Shown: positions 46,701 to 56,894 of the stretch, piece by piece
Numbering within the stretch: the first letter of the stretch is position 1
Layout: every line of letters starts with the position of its first letter
The notes under the pieces: generated by a model
Database searches by the model: none
The model's input: the letters and a program-made list of their open reading frames with translations, nothing else
What the model was told of the DNA's origin: nothing
Program-made: the position numbers and the translations under genes
Assembly (NCBI GenBank): GCA_947561715.1
Contig: OX387203.1
Span: 5,890,001-5,954,000 of the forward strand
DNA: 64,000 nt
Source of the DNA: Ascidia mentula
Taxonomy: Eukaryota; Chordata; Ascidiacea; Phlebobranchia; Ascidiidae
Reading direction: 5' to 3'

Positions 46701-48227
46701 TTTAAGTGTCTCACATTGGTAAAAACTGTACTGTCACCCAAAAAATGAAGTCAACAATTTTACGATGCGTCGTCATAGCACTTGGCGTCCATGGTCCACG
46801 AGAGGATCAACTGAACTTATCAACGCGCCATAGTCCAAACAGAAAACGCCATACAACTTCCATTCCGCAGGTGCTTAGTCGTGTGCATGGAGACTACGAG
46901 AGAAACATTCCATTGTTAAAGTGGATAGGTATTGAACACGGGTATCCTCATTCCATCAATAGATGGTCAGCATGTGTTTCCAATCTCGTCAGTCACCACT
47001 TTAACCTCACTCATCCATCCTTTGTCGGTTTTGTGTCTCTGTTTGTTGGTAAGCTTCTCCGGGGGTGTTTTGCTGAAGTCATCATATTGTAAGAATTAAG
47101 AGAATAGCCCACCGCACTGTTGTCAACATTCAATATATTCGTTCCGAAATCGACCTTTTTCTAATGCCACTTGTTGTGCGTGACACAGGTGGAAACTTCA
47201 CGTTTGCAAAATTACAATATCTTTTTTACAAATCTATTTGAAAATTACAACTCTATTTGAATAAGAACTGAGGATGCTTTTAGCGAAACATGTATTCTTT
47301 GCAATGAATGCGATGGCACAAGGTTACTTTATATTGTAATTATTGTCAACATTGTCATGTTAATACGAAAAACGTTTCGAAACGTTGACAATAGTATGGG
47401 CCAGTCTCTTCATTCTGAACATCATATTGTATCATATAAGCTATCGCAGTATGCCTTTTCGGGTTCAATGCACACCTTTTTGTACGCAGCGTATGGAAAT
47501 AGTTCGTTTGAAAATATATGCGTCAGACATATAACTTGTTTCAAGACATTTTAATGCTCATGCGTTGCGACCGTTACTCCAATCTAAATAGTTTATTCCG
47601 TTTAAAATTACAATATAAATTCAAATAAATTCGCAGTGCAACCGTTTCCATCCTACGACGGGGGTAATTCGTTGTAAACCTTTTACATGGGTGCCTGCGC
47701 TCAATAACCCTTATGCGGTTTCTTGAAAGTCACTTTTCTTCCATATTTCTCTGCTTTCCAGAGGCAAATCTTGGAGCAAGACGAAATGATTTTATTATGT
47801 TGCTGTTTGCTGCCAGACGTATTTTAATTATCTGTCCTTCTGGCACAATTAAACGTAACTTTTGTTGACAGGGTAAAAACCATTACCACTAACGTATTAA
47901 AGCTTAGATTTTTAGAAATGATTTTATGTTCTATGGGTTGTGTTCTGAGATTTTGACCAGTTTTGCGTTGCTGATTTCTATGCGACAGTTGCAGAAGAAT
48001 TCTACGAGGCGATTGAAAAATCATCAGTGGCTGCATCTCGGTCTGCAAGCCTACCTTCCTACTTCGACCAGTGCAAAGACGGAAAGAAATGGCAGCTTCA
48101 CGATCCTTTCAGCTGCTATGCTCAAAACGAGTGGATTTGCCCAGAAACTGGTGAACGGGATTACTCATTTAAGGACCCCCTAATCTACGTGGATATCAAC
48201 AATGTGGAGTGGGAAGATGCACCGTAG
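40712..48227 (+). CDS. Large unrecognised gene with amplified exon array
   Basis: No family recognised. The 3' part is firm: exons 43676-43828, 45017-45066, 45125-45220, 45448-45540, 45837-45923, 46158-46253, 46871-46928 and 47989-48227 join in phase and end in TAG. They encode a Ser/Thr-rich start (NFIDGLESSFGEV), a Pro/Thr-rich linker (PPQPPPVTEPILVPSQ), then a possibly folded region with LPLYLPPIPTYDKKGSAY, YRTFFSGSMGLQHID, DHWLKQVLSRVHGDYERN and a C-end with WQLHDPFSCYAQNEWICP. Upstream, nearly every exon starts and ends in phase 1 (see the array entry). The extreme 5' end is unsure: 40767-40895 is also symmetric phase 1, but the same frame is open back to an ATG at 40712. Exon C1 (41423 on) lacks a GT donor. 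Confidence 0.65.
41280..43173 (+). repeat. Tandem array of duplicated exon triplets (A, B, C)
   Basis: Three exon types recur in order. A: 41280-41366 (short form), 42083-42232, 42625-42774, encoding forms of KLTKENFKSTVPDFH then NWNQR.PHRNKFQDEYED. B: 41756-41821, 42313-42363, 42868-42927, encoding a variable start and D(H/N)RR(K/H)K. C: 41423 on (no GT donor), 41881-41946, 42423-42488, about 42993-43046, encoding DTQNRI.D...FEPDFQDPR. A further type D lies at 41550-41591 with a possible relic at 43151-43173. Repeat period is about 540-570 bp and the introns between copies are also alike, so whole genomic units were duplicated. The full-length copies begin and end in phase 1, so any can be skipped or added without frameshift. 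Confidence 0.85.
44169..44708. mobile_element. MITE-like element with 20-bp perfect terminal inverted repeats
   Basis: Ends TCAGTAAGCCCGTTTACATG (44169-44188) and its exact complement (44689-44708) enclose 540 bp in an intron of the exon-array gene. Near both ends lie AATTCGAATGCGC-like and GATTCGC-like subterminal words. No transposase frame is inside, so it is non-autonomous. A CAG...CTG edge would suit a hAT-like element, but I see no clear 8-bp target duplication, so superfamily stays open. Confidence 0.8.
47250..47300 (+). repeat. Spliced-leader-like 16-mer joined to a hammerhead-like module
   Basis: 47250-47265 matches the published Ciona spliced leader (as I recall it, ATTCTATTTGAATAAG) at 15 of 16 bases. 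No GT follows, so it is not an SL RNA gene. The next bases form the best hammerhead-like core in the window: outer stem 47263-47267 with 47295-47299, CTGAGGA at 47268-47274, a GC/GC stem, GAAA at 47285-47288, inner AC/GT pairs and A at 47294. A nearby partial copy of CTATTTGAA at 47233-47241 means the leader match could be local chance. Confidence 0.45.
47838..47857 (+). repeat. Copy 2 of a dispersed TTCTGGCACAATTAAACG repeat end
   Basis: Exact match to 35410-35429. It lies in the last intron of the exon-array gene, about 130 bases before the final exon. Confidence 0.65.
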
Positions 48228-48241
48228 TGAATGGGACTGTA

Positions 48242-48247
48242 ATAAAA
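48242..48247 (+). terminator. Polyadenylation signal, exon-array gene
   Basis: AATAAA 14 bases after the stop codon, implying a very short 3' UTR. Confidence 0.6.
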
Positions 48248-51200
48248 TAGCTGTTGATTTCACAATGGAAATTGTTTATCGTTCGGCGTACTATCGGTTA
48301 AAGCGCCTAAATGAATGGTTTTCCAAGTAGCAGAATCTTGACTAGCCTGCAAAATTATCCGACGTTTGAAACAACATTGGCAATAAAATATTTTTAATGA
48401 CTTTGTTAAAGCTATAAATACATTGGAAAATGGTTTAGTAACTTAATGGTTACATTATTTTTGCATGAAAAAATCCGCCGTAAGTTCTGCGACAGTTTTG
48501 TTGTCTTGGTCACTTGGATTTGTTTATTCCTATGCCGAAACATCAACCAACCTGTGAGGTGCGATGCAGACGCATTTAATTGGGTTACATTCGCTACATT
48601 GAAATTGCTAGTGTTTCTTCACGTTCTAAGTTCACAGTCCAACTGGTTAAGTCTTATCTGCGCTGGGCGCCTGTGCAGTGTCCAGCGCTTTAGGTTTATT
48701 ATCGCCTGCCTTTGTCTGACTTGCAGCGGCGCGCTTTCGTCTTGAAAATGGTGCTGCAGCCAAAGTATTGAAAGGTGTAGCAAAGTAACACAAAAGAAAA
48801 GAATACAACAAAGTAACACAAACACAGCAACTTTTGCGTAAGACTTGTTTTCAGTGTCTATTGAGCACGAAGGTCTGCCTATTTTTTCAAATTGCGTAAA
48901 GAACTATACATAAACGTATCCCAATCGCAACATGTATACATGTAAATATTTTCATTAACACATTATAATTTTGTTGTCGTTGCCTTGTGTAAACCACCAT
49001 ATGCTTTACTCGGTAATTTATGTAAAATAATAATAAAGGCAATCACATAAATGTTGTAAACACAGTGGATAATCTTGTTTACACACTGGCAAATACTTTA
49101 TCCAACAACACACGTCGTTCGGTGGCAGTGCTTCTCAATAAACGGGGATATCCTGCTAAGCGCGACTTCGATATGTCAACAAATCCACGAGCTGCCTGCA
49201 CACCCCTGCAAGCGCTACATTCAGCACATTTCTTGGAAATCCGTTCGTTCGTTCGGGAGTCTTGCGTTCGCGCCAAGCACGGCACAAGGCAAATATTTGT
49301 GTTTACGTTCACGCAGAGTGACGTAGCGGCGTTGTTTATCGAAACGCACCAGAACGATTTTGACACCCGACAAGTCTTGACCATTTTACCTCACTTGACT
49401 CAAAGCGCCTTTTTAAATATAGGTGTCAAGTAAGTGGTTTTGGTTTGACGGTGTTTCAATGTATTGAATATGAATAAAATTGCTGCTTAACTGTCTTACT
49501 TCACAAAAATCTACAATAATACAATTTTAAACCTTGTTTACAAACTCAATTGGTGCACCAGATGTTTAATGCACCAAGAGAATAAAAGCGCTAATGTGCG
49601 ATTATTCCAACATAAAATAGCCTGAAAATAACGATGCTTGCAAATGTTTTCGTTCCCGTGTATTTTTCATTTACAAGAAAAATATAAGCATTCATATAAA
49701 ATATTGTCCTTTCCCATAGTGACGTCAGTTCGGTGTATCGTATAAATTGTTTCTTCTGTCAAGCTGGGTGTAAATACTCGTTTTCAAAAGTCTTTGGAAG
49801 CGCGTGTTGATAACACATAAATTTTAATAAAATATTGTCATTAACTTTGAACTGAAAAGACTACAAACACATGAGAGCGGCATTTTTATCATATGCCTGT
49901 TTATGCGCAGAACAGTTTATTTTTTTGCTGTCAAAAAAGTTTTTTTACTGTTTGCGGATTGTTACAACAGCACATTGTACCCATTCGCGCAATAAACTTA
50001 GCATTAATAATTTTTGATTTTTGATTATTTTGTTATAACGTACAACCCCAAACCCAAAACTATCAAGTAAACACAAACTTACAAACCAACAACGGAAACA
50101 AACAAGTCCAAGGTCGTAAGATTCTATTGTGACGAAACAATGCGACAGCTCGAAGGGCGTCCGTCAAGTTTACTTGTTCCGGCCATTGTGCGTCGCGCGC
50201 TCGCAACAAATTGTAACATGTCTCCTTTGTGGGGTTTCTTTGTGTTATGTCAGGGTTTGTCCCTTATCGAAACGCATTGTTCAGTCTTGAACTTGACATG
50301 TGAGTTTACATAGAAAAACTACACGAAGTTTGTGTTATAAAAACAGAGCGCTCCGTCGTCTTGTCAGTTGGATACGAAACATGGTTCTTGTATAAAGGTT
50401 TCAACAGCGCAGGTGTTTTGGTTTTGTTTGCCAAATGTCAGAATATCGTCATTAATATTAATGTTTATACGATTAGAATGCGATACTTCAAACTTTTTTA
50501 TGGTGTGAAGTACGACTTACCTTTTCATTCGGATTTTCGGCAATTTTGAGGAAAACAATTTAACACAGTTAAATGCAAGGTTTTGGTAATATTGTTTTTT
50601 AACACAAACTTATACTAAAATGTGGTATGTTCTATGAAAATTGGTTATTTTGTATGTAATACCTGTATTTTCATATAATTGTATATACCAGAATATGTCT
50701 ACATTTGGCTAGATTGCGTTATAAAAGCACTTAGACTTATATATTGTTTTGTTGTTAATTCAGGGCAGAAATAAAATCGCTGCCTAAAGATATTAAAACC
50801 AAAAGTGTCAGTTAATAAAATTAAAACCGCTATAATCCCAACAATTATCGCCGTATTTTTAATTGGTGGTGTTATGCCATCGTTTCGGTGGATTTAGAAG
50901 GCAATGTAAGGCATTGTGTTCGGATTGTCAAAATGCGCTGGCCAGCGATGGGAGACCTTTGTTTGGTTTCCGATGGCTTCGTAGCGTGATATCGCCGTTC
51001 CCCAAACGTACATGCAAATATCACGCAGGTAGAATGGTCCATTACATGGTATCCCGCTTATTAAGTACACATTAAATTGGAGTTTTGGTCTTGAAAAAAG
51101 TTCGATTTGGGCTTTAAATGCTCCCAAGTGAAACCAAAAGGTAGTACACAGATTTTGCATTGCACAAGCAAAGAACAGGGTGCGTCTATAATTTGTCTAC

Positions 51201-53751
51201 CATATCGGTAATAGTTTATAGTAACTTCAGTTGATGCGTATGTTGGCCAGATTTAAACAAAAAATATGACATTGGTATTTTGTTTAGCTTTTGAAGCAGC
51301 TGTTCATTAAAATTTTGTATGCAACAATATTTTGTATGCAAATCTACAATATGGTTGTCTTTTATTAATAATCGATAGCTTCGATAACATATTTACACAA
51401 AGAAGTGGTGATGCTTTTAGCGTTATGTCAGTGCTAGCCAGACTCTCTGTAGTCGCCGCTCTGTGTTTCTTATTGTAAGTTTGACAATAGATTCACTAAC
51501 CTTGTGACCTTTGTCTTTTGTCCGATGTTACAAGTTATTGTGTTAATTTTCAATGGCGGTTTAACCTTACGTTATCAGTACGACTACAGCCTTCGAAAAT
51601 GTTTTTGAAAACAAAAAACTTAGAACATATTGGTTTTCTAGTCGTGTATTACAAGTATAACGTGCTAAGAAGTGGTTGTAATTTAATATGCGATATAGCA
51701 AGTTAGTTAAAATAAAAAACGCCACAGATTACTTTTCGGTTAAAACTCGCAATACAACATTTACGCCACGCTTCGGATGTTTAGAAAGTGTCAAGTTTAT
51801 CACTTTTACAATATCGCTGTTGGAGGTATTGACTTTGTAGAGATCTTTGAAAGCCTTCACGCCACGCGTACCAGTCAAAATAACGGTATCCAGCGGCTAA
51901 TACAAATACATAGCAAGGACAAACAAATTGAAGAAGTTTGCTGGTACAAAACACGGTTGTGCTGCTCTGTTTCTGACAAGTTAGCCAATGTACCAGTAAT
52001 AGGTTGAGCTAACTGTTGAAGTGTAACAAACAAAACGGTTTAAGTTCGCGCTAACACGATATATTTATCAGAAGAGCAATGTATTTACTGGTTTTGTGTA
52101 TGGGAAGACAGAACCAGTTTCTACAATGATAGCATAACATATCGGAGTATTTCACTTAGTGGAAAAGGACACAGAGGTCTGATATACGCTTTTGTTTATA
52201 TCACGATTTTTCAGAATATCGCAACAATATTTGCCCTTCGCCATATTCTGTTGACACTTGCGCCGCAATTTGCGCAATTCGCTCGACTTCAAAAGTCACA
52301 AGTGTGTGAAAGATAACCAGGACGCGTGTCGTCGGTGACCTTGCTTCATGCTTATCAACGACTATGATAACGCATTGTGTTGGTCACGCGTACTTATCTG
52401 TAGCATTGACCGTCAACGCTTTGGAGCACCCGTGCCGCACGATAAGACTACACAGAACAGGGAAGCGACATTGACGCCAAAGATAACGTAACCTTACAGG
52501 TGGCACGAGTCGCTGGAGCCGAAAAAATGCTCCTTATGGTTTATATACTAAGGTAACTCGACCACTGGACTTGTATTCGAATTCTACCGTAAGCAGTTTA
52601 GTGCGTATAATCGGAGTATGTATAACGAACAATTGCGTCCCGCTGTTTAACCATTCTTGCGTTTCCTATACATGGTTTTAATATTTAAACTGCGGCGCAG
52701 AGAGCGACAATTAACTAAGATTCAACGACGATGAGCTAATCTGATTGGTAATTGGGACGCAGTAATACGCGAATTTATTTGTGCTATCTGTGTAATAATC
52801 TTTATCGTTTGGGCATTGGTGTTGCTCAGACCAAAACGCATTATGGTTCGGACGGTTTGTTGGGAGTCTATAGGTGCGTGCGATTTTTCCAGATGGTAGT
52901 TGCGTTTGTTGAGATAGGCGAGACGGCCCTTTGGCAACAAAACGCGGTTTACTGTTGACTGCGCGCGGTCGCCGTCTGTGCTTATTAGTCTATGATCGCT
53001 GTACTAAGATCTGTGTATAGACGGGTAGTCGTGCAGTTGGAGGCGGTAGTTAGTAAAAAGTGAACCCAAAATGCGTTAGGACACGGCAACTAACAATGCA
53101 CTCACGGAGAAGGGTACCATTAGGTCTTTTGTTTAGGAACCACGCTACAGGCATAAAGCAGAAAGCGATTGACCGATGTGTTTGATGTGTTGTTTTATGG
53201 CGACACGCCTTTTGGTTTGTTAAATCAATTGAAATGGTTGAATGTATGTGTGTCTCATGGGAATGAATGTGGAATGATGAAAAAAGTGCAGTAGTTAACG
53301 AAAGGCATTGGACTGCAGAGCTTATATCTTGTGTTTACACGGCCATGGACGCCAGTATTAGTTCTCCGGATTAAGGCACAGTTGTTTAGCGAGGGAAGTA
53401 TCCACAGGGTTCAAGGAAATACTGAAGTGGCTAAGATGCTTATGGAGTTTGATCAAGACCCTTTACCGGGACAGACAATATGAAATGTGCTAAGTCAAAC
53501 GCTTAGCTGGTATCTGGGGACGCACAGCAGGAATGGCTGATAGAGTTCGTCGCGGAAAGGGGGGAAAGCAAACTAGGCAACACCGTTATCAGTTCGCCAT
53601 TGCAGTTTGGAGCGAAGTCGCTCACCGTTTATCAGCAACTACAGCTAGTTACAAACACAGCAAAAAGAAAAAAGGGAGCTGTCAAGCGAGGGCCAGTCTG
53701 AGTTGTATTCAATCATTCTTCTCTTTTTCCCTTTGGGAGTAACATGTAGTT
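48248..53751. other. Long spacer before cyclin B3
   Basis: About 5.5 kb without a supported gene. At 49065-49433 three frames on two strands are open at once, which is typical of stop-poor GC-richer sequence and not of a gene. A degraded hammerhead-like word (GATGCTTTTAGCG) lies near 51410-51422. No known repeat family or RNA gene was otherwise recognised. Confidence 0.5.
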
Positions 53752-53840
53752 TGACGTCACTTCGCCAGTCAGTGTGAGCGCAGCACAGCCAATCAAAATG
53801 CGGGCATAACAACAACAAGAAATAGAGCACGAAATTCAAA
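53752..53840 (+). promoter_or_regulatory. Cyclin B3 promoter with CRE, CCAAT and CHR-like sites
   Basis: TGACGTCA (CRE palindrome) at 53752-53759, CCAAT at 53789-53793 and TTCAAA, the complement of the CHR core TTTGAA, at 53835-53840 lie in order about 540-630 bases before the coding start. CCAAT boxes plus a CHR are the known hallmark of G2/M cyclin promoters (NF-Y and DREAM/MMB binding). A short upstream ATG at 53953 followed by a GT donor may be a 5' UTR exon. Confidence 0.55.
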
Positions 53841-54380
53841 CGAGTCAAGTGACGTGGTTGTAAATCAACAGGATAATCGAAGATTTCCAAACAGTAACTT
53901 CACCAAAATCATTTCTTAAGACAGTACAGTTACAACATACTAGGATCGTAGCAATGAAAGTTTATGAGGTGAGTCAGGTTGCACAAAAAGAACAGCTGGT
54001 TTAGTCTAAAAGTTAGCAAAGAATCAGTGAATCACATTGTATAAGTTAAGAATACAATACCATATATGGAATGGATGTATTAAATTGAATGTTGTGTTGG
54101 TAATGTTTGAAATGTGACTGTTGGGTATGTATGCAATTGATTACTTTAAACAATTACTTTAATGCAGTACATACATATCTATTGGTTTTTGTTCAGCTAT
54201 ATTTGTCTCTGTTGAATGAAACATATATCTATAAATGCAAGAATACAATGATATGGGATAAGAATATTATATATCTTTAACACAATATTGTGTGTAAATT
54301 TGTTGACAAATGATATTTGCTTTCGCAGAACGAAAATTGCAATAGGTTTAGTGCACATATAACCCACACAAATATTAAAT

Positions 54381-56894
54381 ATGTCACACCGGATCGGTAA
54401 TCTACTTGATGTTACAACCAATATGGTTTTTAAAAACCAAACAAATGCACAAAATCAGGTAAATGTCTTATAATGAAGTTTGCCATCAGTTTTAGCATGA
54501 ACAAGTGATTTTACGGTTATCAATGTGCTTGAATATTGTTTGTTTGGCATGTAACTGTTTAATGTATAATCCTGGCATTATAGTGTTGATTAAAATATAA
54601 ATGCATGTTGTTATGTGTGTTTTATGTGTATTTATATGTTGGGTATCATTATACAATAGTATATCTTATATATTGCATGAATTGTTGTAATATTTTATAA
54701 TACATATATGGAATAACATTTTGCATTTACTGTGTGTTTGTGTGTGTGGATAGTAAACCAGTTGCTAATATTATCCATAGTTGCAAAGTGTTATATATTG
54801 ATTTTATTTTGTAATAGAAGAAAGCAAAGAATGACAAAAAGCCATCTTCAAAAAGACCAGCTACTTCGCCAGCCAAAGGAGCAATCCACAAGAGATCTGC
54901 TTTGGGTGACATCACCAATAATGTAAGTTAGCATAAGAAAACAGTTTGTGTTGAACAAAAGGAACAGAGAATAATAGGTGACTTTCATTATAGGCCGGAC
55001 TTCAAGCAAAGAGTCAAGCTGTTAAGGATGTAAACAAAAAGACAGAAAACACAAAAGAAACTTTAAGAAGAAGGTCAAGACGCTTGAAGCCACAAAATAT
55101 TGCTGGAGATGATGATAATGTCAACATGGACAATGTTATCAGGTGTGTATTGCAAAATATGAATTGCACTGATTGTATTGGGCGGTTGTGTTTAACTCAT
55201 TTGGCTTTGTTACAGCTCGCAAGACACTACAAGCTCAGCTGAAACCAGCTACAGCTCAGCATTGTCTGAGGAAATAAAGTCCCTTCCACGTGACTTCCTT
55301 TCAAGCCCCGAAGAATCCACACCAACCTGTTTTTTCGAGCACTTGGCGTCGCCATCGAGGCGTGAACTCAATTTCAACGACTTGGACGCAGCCAACAGTG
55401 AAAACATATACGAATCTCCGGAATACGCTTTCGTCATATTCGAGTACATGCGCGCTCGCGAACGCAGCTTCGTTATCGAACCGCGTTATCTGTCAAAACA
55501 AAAGGAATTATCGTCGGAGATGCGAGCGATCGTCGTCGACTGGATGGTCGAGGTAGGCACTGGCACCTGATAAAATTAACAATAGAGTAGATAATGTGTG
55601 AATGCGCGGCGCTAACTCCACCCCATCTTTTGCACAGATTCAGGAGAACTTCGAACTGAACCATGAGACTTTGTACCTGGCCGTAAAACTTGTCGATCAC
55701 TACCTGCAGAAGGTGTCGGTATCACGTGACCGTCTCCAACTGGTCGGTGCCACTGCACTGCTCATTGCAGCCAAATTTGACGTAAGTTTAGATTGAGCAT
55801 ATTAGAGAAGTGTGTTTGTTTTTTGTAAAATTTGAACATTATGTTGTCACTGCGCGTAGCTTTGACATTGTTATATATGTAATTTAGTGCCACTAACTCC
55901 ATTTACCAATCATTTATTTCGCAATGAATTAGCTTTTGTAACTGCTTTTCGGCTAAAACCTTTCCAAATATGTTTCAATAAACATTTTGTATTTACAAAC
56001 AGGAGCGTCACCCTCCATACGTCGACGACTTTCTTTACATCTGTGACGACACATACACGCGTCGCGATTTGCTCTCATTGGAGCGCGAGATGCTTAAAGT
56101 CATCGGATTCGACATCAACATTCCAGTTCCATATCGTTTTCTTCGTCGCTACGCCAAATGCGCCAAATCCAACATGCGATGTCTGACTCTTGCCAGATTT
56201 ATCCTCGAACTTTCGCTTCAACACTACCCTCTGGTACACGAATCTGCATCCAAGCTAGCAGCTGCCGCTTTGTGGCTGGCTTTCAAGATGGAAGGCTCCG
56301 ACCGTCAATGGGTAGGTGTTATAACTCGTATAAATGTGTTTTATTCAATATTAACTGTTCAATTAGTGATGCTAAAAAGGGGAAAAATGTGTACATACAT
56401 AGTCTTTGCATTTATTTTCAGTTCAACTGTTTTAAATAAAAAATAATAAGTTTGGGCGTAAAATATGATTTACGAATACCTGGGCAGCAAGGTGCGCAAT
56501 GAATTGGTCCCTAAAACGTTTTTTTTAATATTTGCAGGACGATACACTTCAATACTACAGTTCGCACACCGAGAAGGACATCATTGATATCGCCATCGAA
56601 CTGTCCCATATGATTGTGTCTCACAAGCAGAAAAACCTGAAGACGGTGAGTCGCACTTTTGTTATCTCACGCCCCAATTTGCTTTCCACATATGACACCG
56701 CACAGCCTGCGGCGTTTATCGGCAATGTAACTCAACTCAATCTTATTTTCCTGCAGGTCTGGACAAAATATTCACACCCGATCTTCTACGAGGTCGCAAA
56801 AACCGCGACCCTTTCCGAAGAGAAGTTGGCGGCAGAAAAGATCCGCATTTGTGGAAGCTCCTCTTCTCCAGTTCAATCTCTGCTCCAACTGTAG
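54381..56894 (+). CDS. Ccnb3: G2/mitotic-specific cyclin B3
   Basis: Regulatory subunit of CDK1, active in the nucleus in mitosis and meiosis and destroyed by the APC/C. Eight coding exons in phase: 54381-54458, 54818-54922, 54994-55142, 55216-55552, 55638-55781, 56003-56311, 56538-56645, 56757-56894, giving 455 aa. A destruction box RSALGDITN sits at 52-60 in a Lys-rich N-tail. The first cyclin fold has MRAIVVDWMVEIQENFELN (about 213 on) and PPYVDDFLYICDDTY. The second has INIPVPYRFLRRYAKC and SKLAAAALWLAFKM, then KYSHPIFYEVAK near the C-end. The PPYVDDFLYICDD and KYSHP.F.EVAK forms favour B3 over A or B1/B2. Start is the ATG that opens the D-box frame; no KEN box is seen. The N-tail is much shorter than in mammalian B3, as in other invertebrates. 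Confidence 0.93.

Noticed and set aside
49065-49433. 122-codon frame
   Set aside because: Three frames on two strands are open over the same bases and none shows a motif; a stop-poor patch is the simpler reading.
53953-53967. ATG followed by GT donor as the cyclin B3 start
   Set aside because: Joining it to the next acceptor gives an early stop before the cyclin frame, so it is more likely a 5' UTR exon or chance.
55887-56186. Alternative frames inside cyclin B3 exons
   Set aside because: They are shadows of the cyclin frame, which has family motifs and consistent splice phases.
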